A DNA stretch of 64,000 nt from Theobroma cacao. Lineage: Eukaryota > Streptophyta > Magnoliopsida > Malvales > Malvaceae. The notes beneath the pieces are model-generated. The model had not been told where the DNA came from. It saw only the letters and a program-made list of their open reading frames with translations, and did no database searches. Position 1 is the first letter of the stretch. Every line of letters starts with the position of its first letter. The stretch covers positions 7,417,186-7,481,185 of the forward strand of contig NC_030856.1 in NCBI RefSeq assembly GCF_000208745.1, given 5' to 3'. The translations under genes and the position numbers were made by a program. Of this stretch, positions 24,641 to 34,900 are shown in pieces.

Positions 24641-25773
24641 AATGGAATGCAAATTAGGAATTTGTAAGGGACTTTCTTGCTGTTCAAGAATCTAACATAT
24701 CCAGAGGTAAATCATCTCTCCTACGTTACTGCTCCAAATGTTAAATATCAAATAATTTGTCAGACAGGTAATTAATGCTCTTTGACATTTACTAACTTTT
24801 GACATATATGGTTTTTCAGGGGTGGTTGCGCTCTTAGTCCTCTTGGAAGGTTGCCCGAAGTTTGACAGTGGAAAATCATCTATATTTGGCACCTAAATGA
24901 TAGCTCCTTCCACCATGTTGCCTGTGGGCTTGCTGTACAGTAAAAGTAAAGTATGAAGTGAACTCAATAAAGAGATTGAAGATCATCTTTAATTCTTTTG
25001 CATGTGTAAAATCTTGAATACTGATGTAAAGAGATTGATAAGAAAGCTACATTCATGCCCAAATAACCATTGTTACACAAGATATTTGAAATTCATTTGT
25101 TGCAAATTTTGATATGATCAACTTTCAAAGTAAACTTTACAAGCTACTTTTCCATCAATTTCAAACTCTGAATTTTATAACTATTTTGTTCAAATTATGA
25201 TATATCTTTTTGGATTTTTTCTATTGTAAAAAAATCCAAAACAAAAGCAAATATAATTAATAAGATTAATGGTTACTACGTAAAAATAATCTTTAACAAA
25301 TATAAATTTGAATCTTTTAAATATTAGTATATATAAGAGTGCAAATAGTGAACAAATATATATATATATACACACATTTTGACAATCTACTCAATTAACT
25401 ATTTTATCCTTAATTAATGATTTTCATACTAAATTAAAATATTGACTAATATTTATTTGGTTTTTATTAATATTGAAATTCTTATTAAATTAAAATTTTC
25501 TTAATTGATAATATTTTTATTAAATTAAATATTAAATATTGATTATTTTTTATATTTATGTTCTGTCTTTTTTTTTCCGGTGATAGCTCGATCCTACTAG
25601 CCTAGTCAACTGCAGCACCTTGTCTGTTTAGAATAAAACTTCACTTGTTCCTAGGCTAAAAATAGAAAAACGAGTGCAACCTTCCGGCCCCGGTTTTCTT
25701 TTTAACTCGATCAAATAAGTCATTACATTAATGATAAATTCAAGATACAAAAGCCAAGGTCTAGTTTACATAA

Positions 25774-26548
25774 GGCTAAATGCTTAAATTAGAGCTAAAC
25801 ATTCGGACACTTTTTTTAATTAAAGATCAAATGTTTCAATTGTAATATTTAAGGGTCAAACGTTTTTAATTTCTTACAATTAAGGATTAAGTTAACAGGT
25901 GGATGGAACATGTATCACATACGATAAAAAATTACGTGAGTTGATGACATGACATGTTGGGAAATATTATTGTTACTTTTTATGAAAAAAATATTATTAA
26001 AGCCAAGTTGAAAATTGAAGTGTTACACATCATGTTCTAAAATTTAGTTGTTACACGTCATGTTGAAAATTTGATTGTTACACGTCATGTTGAAAATTTA
26101 ATTGTTACACACCATGTTGAAAAATGTAATTGTTACACGTCATGTTGAAAAATGTACTTCTTACATGTCATATTGAAAATTTAGTTGTTACAGACCATGT
26201 TGAAAAATATAGTTGTTACACATCATGCTGAAGATTTAGTTGTTATATGTTATGTTGAAAAATTTAGTTATTACATGTCATGATGAAAAAGTTATTATAC
26301 GCCACGCCATAATTTGAACCGTTTGGACTTAACACAAAATATTTTTTGACAAAACTACCTTTCTGTATCTTACACAACAAGTTAGCGTTCACATAATGCG
26401 CGTATCCTACAAGTGCTAGACACCTCTCATCTTAGCCCTTAATTGTAAGGAATCGAAAATGTTTAGCCCTTGATTGTTACAATTGAAATATTTGACCTTA
26501 AATTAACAAAAACCTAAAGATTTTGACTCCAAATTGAGCAGTTTGTCG
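25774..26548. mobile_element. Mutator-like non-autonomous element with long TIRs (775 bp)
   Basis: Two inverted arms of roughly 115 bp face each other. The left begins GGCTAAATGCTTAAATT; the reverse complement of the right begins GACAAACTGCTCAATTT, and both continue into TCAAATRTTTCAATTGTAA and CTTACAATTAAGG. The flanks are TTTACATAA (25765-25773) and TTTACGTAA (26549-26557), a 9-bp target duplication with one mismatch, which is the Mutator size. There is no transposase. The interior is mostly the minisatellite listed separately. Confidence 0.78.
26002..26306. repeat. Minisatellite of 27-28 bp units
   Basis: Ten to eleven diverged units of the form TTGAAAATTTAGTTGTTACA plus CGTCATG follow one another. 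The units differ by a few bases each. The array lies between the inverted arms of the Mutator-like element. Confidence 0.85.
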
Positions 26549-26654
26549 TTTACGTAAATACACTGACTCTGGAAATCATGGATGAATAATCATCCTATTA
26601 AACCTATTAACATCTTGCACCGAAGACAACTGGAATGGTTCATACTTTTTGTAG

Positions 26655-26946
26655 GTGAAATCCCAAGGGAGTTGAGTAGACTTGTCCGTTCAGAGAGGTT
26701 TACAGTTGAGAACACTGGGCTGACAGGACGAATTCCATCTGAAATGTTTAACATCTCTTCCTTCAAAGACTTTGTGGTGATGAACCATAGCGTATCGAGC
26801 AGCCTACCTCCAGACCCTTGTCACCGTCTTCTTATTCCGGAAAAGCTTTTTTTTCTTTAACAACAAGCTTAATGGCAGCTTTCCTATAGATATTAGCAAT
26901 TGTACAATTCTTTAGCTACTTCACCACGGCAGCAACAACTTTACAA
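26655..26946 (+). pseudogene. Stray copy of LRR-kinase exon 2
   Basis: This matches exon 2 of the receptor kinase at 37677-37967, with flanking intron on both sides. The acceptor TTTTTGTAG is retained and the encoded start is GEIPRELSRLVRSERF. An extra T near 26850 shifts the frame and makes a stop, and the last exon base is changed (ACAAGTAA against ACAGGTAA). No other exon of this gene is seen nearby, so it is a fragment of a duplicated receptor gene. Confidence 0.85.
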
Positions 26947-27085
26947 GTAATTAAAGTTTATGAGTACATTTCATTATTTGATGGATTTATGCATAGCAAA
27001 TCTCATAAAATCTAACAAACATTAATATTCCTTGTGCATTAAATGGTTTATGGCTCTGTTATGATAGTTTTGAATTGTAGTTTAA

Positions 27086-28829
27086 TCTTTTTTTTTGAAA
27101 GTTGGAATAATTCATTAAAGGGAGTAACCAATGGTTAAACTCTAATCAAAAGTACAAAAGCACTACAATTTTAAGACCTATGCGCAGTCCCAGTGATGGC
27201 ATAACCCGCAAAATTACATAATTGGGCAAAGCTAAGGCCACTAACATAGAATTTCCTAAGTAGTACATTCACAATTCCTGCTCCTTAAATGTTGTCTTTA
27301 ATCTCAACTTTTCAATTAGAGCTCATCAGCATCAAGCAAGCCCTTTCACCACCTCTCCCTACCTGAGGAACCAATGGAGCATCAGAAACATCTGTCATAG
27401 ACTATTACCAACAACAGAACAAACAAGCTGTCCACCTACCAGTCAATACTGAAAACAGAAATCAGGCAAGAAAGATTTCATGCTACCAGGCCAACATTAC
27501 AACAAGCAAAAGAAGCATCCAGTCACACAAAGATGCATCTAAACCATCACAAAAAGTACCACAAAAAATCTCGTTGATCATTAATTCACTCCTAGCCCTA
27601 CCTCACTTCTCCTACTGTTAGTGTCCTCCCAAACATTCACCAGGTCCACCTTTCTGCCTATTCCCTAAACAACCTTTTTGCCAGGTTATGCCCCGTTAGG
27701 ACAGTGGTAAACCACAGCAAAATCATCGGCCAAAAACAGAGATCCCTGTACATATTTTTAGCAACACCTCCTCGTACTCCCATTGTGGAGCCAGTAAGCC
27801 AACCCTCAACAACTCTCTGTTCCATTACAACTAGAAATAGAACAGAACAAGGAAATTCATCAAGAAAACCAATCCCTAAAGGGGACATTCAAATCCCTAA
27901 ATCAACCTACACCTACATATCAAAACAAAGGATAGATACATCCATAATTGCCATTCTCAGCAGAATCAATATTCAGAACTTCAGTCCAAACACTAACCAG
28001 ATCAATTTCCCTTCCTATTCTAGATTTAGCAAGGATATCTGCTTGCTGGTTTGCCACCCTTCTTACATGTTTAATTTCCCACCTTTTCACCTTTCTTTTC
28101 AGCATTTCAATTTGGAGTATCCCCTTTCTCATTCTCCAAGGAGCATGTTAGGTGCTTGTATCCAACTCAACGCATTTGTGGAGTTACTCTCGACGACCAG
28201 AGAATGAGAACCATTCTAGTTTGATGCAGAGAACATCATAAAAGCTTGTCTAATAGGCAGCACTTCCGCTAGGTTAGAATCTCCCATCCCTATTGACCTG
28301 GAGAATATAATTTTGGTCTCTCGTACAGAATTCTTGAGGATCCCGCCAATTCTATCTTCCTCGGGGCTTCCACTAGCTGCTCTGTCCACGTTAAACTTCA
28401 TAGAACCTTCTGCAGGATTCATCCACTCTACCTTAAGTCTTGTCTTTTTGACACAATTAAAAACAGCACCTAACCTTGGCTCATTAAAGGTTTCAAGAGT
28501 CCTACCATATTCCCTCGGCCATTTGGCCTTTGCCCATGCGGAAACACTCAACTTCACCAACTCGTAGATCTGAGCCTGGTCCCAAGTTTTACCTCCAAAA
28601 ACAATGTCATTCCTAGCCAGCCAGAGAGACCAAATCATCGCAAAGAATGCCATCTTTCATACTTTTATTTCTCCTTCCTTAAGTGCCACAGCGTTCCAAG
28701 ACTCAAAAAATGTGGTCAAGTTCTCTAGTTGGACCCAACTGACGTTCCACTCCTTGCACCATTCAGCCTAAATGCACCTGATTCAAAACAATAAATGAAA
28801 ATGTGGTTAATGGTTTCGATAACTTGATA
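27086..28829 (-). mobile_element. 5'-truncated LINE with 13-bp target duplication (1,744 bp)
   Basis: A minus-strand LINE with its poly(A) tail at the left (T run at about 27088). AATTGTAGTTTAA flanks it at 27073-27085 and 28830-28842. At 28653-28216 the frame shows IWSLWLARNDIVFGGKTW, then the RNase H start KFNVDRAASGSPEE and SNLAEVLPIRQAF. A frameshift follows, and at 28132-27920 the domain ends with VRRVANQQADILAKSR. It is inactive, and inserted about 140 bp downstream of the stray LRR exon. Confidence 0.88.
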
Positions 28830-28950
28830 AATTGTAGTTTAAGTTAAATAGTTTAGTTCTAGTTAAACTTATATATCTTGTTAAACAAGTTTTTAATTTC
28901 AGTTAGATTAGGATATTAATCCTCATTAGATTAGGATAAGTTTATTATAC

Positions 28951-29750
28951 TTTTTTTTTTAAAAATGAATATAATTGATTCTTGAATAAGTACATCAAAA
29001 TCAATAATAAATGTATTTTGCCATTTCCTCATCAAACACAAACCCAAAATCAGAACCAATGCCTATAAAATCATTCAGCTATCCCCTATTTTCGTTTACC
29101 TTTCAACTTTGCCCTAATTCCCTATCATGAAACTCACAAAACTTTAACAGAAGCAAATCCCATATCTACAAAATAAAACCCATACCCTGTCCATAGACCT
29201 AAACTTCCACTAATGATCATATCCACGCCTTCAAGAAGTTGTCTTTTTTCACGCCTCATTTGACAAGGGTGACTACATACCTGTTAGCTTCCTTGAAAAT
29301 GATTGACAAAATGCACACACCCAATCAGCTCATTCATCTCAACCATCTACTGGAAAAGCTTCCACCATTTCCATGGTCGTTTCATAGGATTGACCATACA
29401 ACAAACAGCAACACTCGAATTGGATTCCACCATCAAAAGCTCCACACCTACCCAACCAAAGTTGCAAAACATTTCCAACGCCGCTTTAATTGTCATCAAC
29501 TCTGCAAAATTAGACTTACACACCCTCACTAGAGTAGAAACAATAGCTGTCATATTTCCTCTATTATCACTCACCTTGTGGTGCACAAATATTACCTCTA
29601 TCTTTATCCCTTTCCCCACTTTTGTTTCCTATAACAATATCATCTGTACCTTATTTTGTTGTACTACCCTCCTCACAGCCCCTCTCTTATCCTGATTCCC
29701 CAACCATCTCACATTCCACAAAAGCACCTCATTGTCCCTTCTCACTTTCA
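28951..29750 (-). mobile_element. LINE remnant with endonuclease start joined to RNase H
   Basis: A T run at 28951-28962 marks a probable minus-strand poly(A) tail. At about 29730-29640 the minus strand reads VLLWNVRWLGNQDKRGAVRR, the typical opening of the LINE ORF2 endonuclease. Immediately after, at 29619-29347, comes part of the RNase H domain (SNFAELMTIKAALEMF, then VESNSSVAVC). The reverse transcriptase is missing, so this copy has a large internal deletion. I found no convincing target duplication. Confidence 0.65.
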
Positions 29751-30638
29751 AGGAGTTTTACTCTTTTGATTCAATAACTTTACTTGGCCTTATAAAAGGA
29801 TTATATGGGGTTAAAGAATAGAATGAAGCCTAGATCGAGAGAGTGATTTGGGTGTATGTGAAATAACGGTTGTGAGTTTAAGACTATTTTAATAATCTTT
29901 TGATTTTTCTTAGTGGATCTAGGTAAATTTTTGTATTTTTATGGGTGTACTGGATTTCTTTCTTCTCTTATTCTGTGTTCTTATGGTGTGCTTGATTTTT
30001 TTCTTCCCTTATTCTATTTATTGGGTGTTATCTTAGGCAACTCTTTTGATATTTTTCAGCAATTTTCACAACAAATTCAGTGAATTTAAATCTCCTGATG
30101 GCACTTCGTCAACCAAGTACGAGATTAAAAAGTTAAATGAAAAAAACAATTTTAGCCTGTGGTGAGTTAAGATGTGTATATTGCTAGTGTAACAAGGATT
30201 GTTGAAAAAGGAAAAAACCATCTTCTCTCGAATATATCTAATGGTGAGAAAGATGATCTTATGAAAAAAGCACATCGTATGAAAACTTTATGAATACTAT
30301 ATTATATGATCGAAACACTCTTATGATGTAAGAGCATCTTTAAATTTCAAAGGATTGAAGAAGAAAATTGATGGTATTTTGTGAATAGTGGAAAAGATAG
30401 AGAGAAGGCTTATACAAAAAAATTATTAAAATCAAATGGAAAAGCTGATTGTCAATGTTACCTACTTGATGATTGATTATGACAAATTTATTATTTCCAT
30501 TATTAAATTATGAGATTCAAAAATTATCCTAGAGTCTTATATTTATGTGTGTGTTCTATTTTTTGAGGTATTAGTTGCGCATCTCTTAGTTTGCGGGTTG
30601 TTATTGTTTACTCATCTTGAGTTGGTATTGGGTATTGT
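29751..30638. other. AT-rich intergenic DNA
   Basis: No gene is supported. The short frames here have no recognisable family content, and no clear repeats stand out. Confidence 0.4.
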
Positions 30639-30911
30639 CACTACAGCAATATTGAGTTTTCATCACACTTTTTATAGCTATTTAAATTTTTAGCTTTATT
30701 TTTTTCACATTTAGTAATAATAGAAAAAAGTGCAACTTTTGCTAATGTATTGAATATCTATAGTTAAATTTTATTTATAACGCATTTAAAAATTTATATA
30801 ATAAAGTCAGAATTATAAAAATATTCTAAAAAACATAAAAAAATGTTATTAAAAATATTTTTAGTAGCATGCTTTAAAAATATGCTGTTTTAAGTCAAAT
30901 TTGTTGTAGTG
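30639..30911. mobile_element. CACTA-type MITE (273 bp)
   Basis: The left end is CACTACAGCAA and the reverse complement of the right end is CACTACAACAA. TGT flanks both sides (30636-30638 and 30912-30914), the 3-bp target duplication expected of En/Spm elements. There is no coding content, so it is a deletion derivative mobilised in trans. Confidence 0.85.
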
Positions 30912-31430
30912 TGTTGTTTGTGGGTTTGTTTATGCTGCTTTACGGTTGATTCAAAGGTGATGTTTTCTTGTTGAGCAACATGTAGCAGTGGCTGCGTACA
31001 GTGAAGGTTACTTAATTAGAGGGTGGTTTTAGTATCTTCTTTTTACTTTGATTTTGGCTATTGGAGGTTGTGAGTTTCTCATGTCTTTTTTTGAAGTCTA
31101 CGGCTCGTAGCTAGTATTTTTCTAGCTTAAAACGCACACGTTTCAATTACGTAATGGGGCACCCCAGATTCATATTAATGAATTATTTATCAAAAGAAAA
31201 AAAAATCATGCATGATAAGTGTAACAAAAAATATTTCTATTAAAACAATAATTCTTACGAAATGACTGATAAATTTGTTCCCAAAAAAAAGGGTCATCAC
31301 AGCTACTTCCAGGAAATTGAAAGGATTCAATTATCGCGTGTCAAAAGTGAACATCACGTACGAATTTTCCACCATGACTTCTACATTTGCCCACAGAATT
31401 CTAGTCAAGCAAGTCATTGTAATAGACTCT

Positions 31431-31568
31431 TGATAAGTATTGGTTGATTGTGCTAACCTGCCAAAGGCACTTGTTTCTCTTCAAATTTTAATGATAAGTA
31501 TTGGTTGATTGTGCTAACCTGCCAAAGGCACTTGTTTCTCTTCAAAATTTAATGATAAGTATTGGTTA
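31431..31568. repeat. 61-bp tandem repeat
   Basis: Two complete units starting TGATAAGTATTGGTTGATTG lie at 31431-31491 and 31492-31552. A third begins at 31553 and is cut after about 16 bp. The end of the same unit (CACTTGTTTC..CTTCAAATTTTAA) resumes at about 31836, so the third unit is interrupted by the island at 31569-31834. Confidence 0.85.
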
Positions 31569-31834
31569 GTAAGACTGCCCATCTGTCTGTATCGGACGGT
31601 TGCCCTCCTCACCTTTATAGAGTCTCTTAAAGCTTTTTGACCGTGAATGCCCAATTGGTAGAGATCTTAATGCTAGACCCGAAAGGCGTTACAGTCATCG
31701 TTATGAAATGAAGTGCGACAGGTCTATCCTATGGCTGCAGGCGGATGCTAGGGCGGCATTACTGCTCTAGAGAAGGCCGAGCTGTAGCTCACGTGCCTGC
31801 ACCGAGTTGGTGGCTGACTGCGCTTTTTCCTTAG
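31569..31834. other. GC-rich island of unknown, perhaps organellar, origin
   Basis: About 266 bp of clearly higher GC replace the middle of a 61-bp repeat unit. Words such as GACCCGAAAGGCGTTACAG and GATGCTAGGGCGGCATTAC are unlike the flanking nuclear DNA and recall plant mitochondrial sequence. GCCCAATTGGTAGAG at 31649-31663 resembles a tRNA 5' arm or A box, but no tRNA fold or B box follows. The mitochondrial origin is a guess. Confidence 0.35.
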
Positions 31835-31955
31835 CCACTTGTTTCCCTTCAAATTTTAAATCACTTCGTAGCAAAAAAAAAAAGAAAATTGTATCCGTAG
31901 TTTTGAATACTCTTATTTTTTTTAGCTCCTTTTCCTTCTTGGAACATCAATTTAT

Positions 31956-34900
31956 ATGGAGAAACCTTGCCATCTATTTAGTATAGCTTTGGTCATTTCC
32001 ATTCAATGTTATAATATAGTTTGTCTCTCTGATCAGCTGGCTCTTAATCGTGCCGATGAGGAAGCCCTTCTTGCCTTGAAAGCTCACATAATTCTGGATC
32101 CTGGAAACATATTGGCCAAAAACTGGTCCAATTCTATTTCATTTTGTAATTGGTTTGGTGTTTCCTGCGGTTCCCGGCACAAAAGAGTCACAGCCTTGAC
32201 TCTTCCTGGCATGAGTCTAAACGGCACCCTCCCTCCACAGCTAGGAAACCTTTCTTTCCTCACAACCTTGGACCTCCGAGACAACAATTTCCATGGCAAT
32301 CTGCCCCCTGAGTTGGCTAAGTTGCGCCGTCTGAAATCTATGATTTTGTCAAAGAACTACTTCAGTGGAGAAATTCCAGAACAAATAGGCTATCTTCCTC
32401 GGCTGCAGGACCTGTTTTTGTCAGGCAATGAACTTTCAGGTTCCATACCATTGACAATCTTCAACTCGTCTTCGTTGCAAAGGATTGTTTTGGCTACTAA
32501 TAACCTTGAAGGAAGTGTTCCAGATGATTTGTGTGACCATCTTCCAGTAATTCAGATGCTTGAGATTTCTTTCAACAACTTATCAGGAAAATTTTCGCCA
32601 AACCTAGAAAGGTGTAGGCTGCTTCAGATCCTGGGGCTGTCAAACAATAGATTCACAGGAACCATACCTAGAGAATTTGGCAACTTGACTATGCTTAGGG
32701 AGTTATATCTTGGATTTAACAACTTGGAAGGTATCATTTCTATACCTCATAGTCCATGCATACCTTAAATTATATCATTAAAATAAATTACTTTAATTCC
32801 TTAATTTGTTAATTATTGTTGAAAATCTAGTGAAGATTATGCTTCAAGTAATACAACATCTATTATTTCAATTTACTTGTCTTTTTATTTCACTTTATTA
32901 TTATTATTATTATTATTTGTCAAAGCTAATTTGTCTTTCATCGTTATTTTATAATACAAGATGTAGAATTAAGATTAAATAAATAAACCTAAAACATGAT
33001 TTTTCTTGAGAAAATTAAATATACGTACAAGTAAAAATTACAATTATAATCAATTAATTCTTAATATTAATAAAATAACACTTAATAGACAAAAGTAATT
33101 ATTTTTTATGGGATAAAACTAAATACTAGTTAATATTCATGTAGTTAGAACTTGAAATTTTGATAAATTTCAAGCTCAAATCTTGGAATATGAGAGATGA
33201 CTATCCCATGAAAACCAAGTGTGTGTATGTATGTATGTATATATATTAGCTAGTAAGATCATGGTTTACAAAGAACAAATGGAACAGAAAAAGTAAGATT
33301 TAAATAAAGGAGAGAAATGAACAATAATTATAATGGTAAAAAATAATTTAATTTTGACTGTGAATGTGATTTTCATTGCCAAATGCTAAGTTTTAATAAT
33401 GAAATAATCTACTTGAAAATATTATGATAGAATTTTATGTAACTGCTTAGATTATTGACTCTTAATGCTGCAATTTTAATAATGAATATCTATTTGAAAA
33501 TTTTAAATTCAAGTTTCAAAATTAATCTTCGTTATCACGAACAGGAATAGACGAGAAATAGTATCGTGAGAAATAGTATTGTTAGGAGAAATCAATAACT
33601 CTGTTCCTATCCCTAACATTTGTTAGCCACCAAACGGATTAAAAACAGAGGTTTACGGTGGTTGTGATACGGCCTTTGCCTGCAAATCAATTAAAAGTTT
33701 TAAGCATAGTTATATATTTTTATAACTGATTAAATTGACAAATAATTAAAATATAATATCAGTTGTAAATTAAGTAATTAATTAATCTATGTGTAAAGGG
33801 GGTTCTTGTGATAGGGAGAGGAAGCGTTTCAAACAAGTAAAAGGATGCGCCGAAGGCGACGGAGAAGAAGATTGGAGCAGTTCCTGAAGTACTGAGTGTA
33901 GTGGCAGGTAGAATAAAGTAAAAAGAGAACTAAAGAGTAGAAAAGAATTAGAGAGAGAATTTAGAGAGAGAAGCTCTCAAGCTGAGAATGTGTTAGCTAT
34001 GAGGGGAAAAGTCTCTCTAAATGAATTGTGAGGCTCTATATATAGTGCTAAAAGTGGCGGTTACTCAAGAATAGGCTTTAATGTGCTTAATAAATGACAT
34101 TGTTATGAAAAACATAAATGTGAGTAATCGTTACTGTAATTAGATGTAATAAGACTTGTTCTCAAGTAAAAGGTAATAGAAAAGAGATATACAAGAAAAG
34201 GTACAAGAGAAGAAACTGTACATGAATAGGTGTACGAGAACAAGGTAAGAGGGTGAAACACTTCTACTTCAGGAAAAGGTTAAGAGGAAGACCTCTTAAC
34301 TACCTCCATATCTAAGCCACCAAGCCAAACTTTTCGGAACATCCCAAGATGAAATTAACCCATGAACCCTACCACTTATTCCGAGTTACTTTCACTGTCA
34401 CCCAAGTGAAGTGGTTATTCTATTCGAAGTAGCTATTCTACTTGTATTAGTTGTTCCATATGGAGTAGTGCTTTACTTATTCTAATTGTTCTGCTTTTGC
34501 GTGAAGTAGCGCTTCACTTGTTCTAGTTATTCTGCATGAAGTAGAGCTTCACTTGTTCAGGTTGTTTTTCATACAATATTATGTTGTAACATAATTCTTT
34601 AGAGTGACAGTATTAACAAAAATCAAGTATCTATATTTTACCCCCCTGCACAAGAATTTATTGTTAAAAATAATTCGTATGTATTAATTTACAGTATAAA
34701 TTTTTTTTTATACTGTAACGTATTGTATTGTATCACTTTGAGCAGTAATGCCTTAGGCAATACTACTTTAGACAGTAACACCTTAGCCAGTAATGCTTTA
34801 GACAGTAATATCTTGTATAAGGTGTAATACCAATTTTTTTTTTTGTAATGTCAATATCTTTTGTAATATTTGATTGATTATTCAATAATATTTAATATCT

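Noticed and set aside
31649..31663. tRNA gene start (GCCCAATTGGTAGAG)
   Set aside because: It resembles a tRNA 5' arm, but no anticodon stem, T arm or B box follows within the needed distance.
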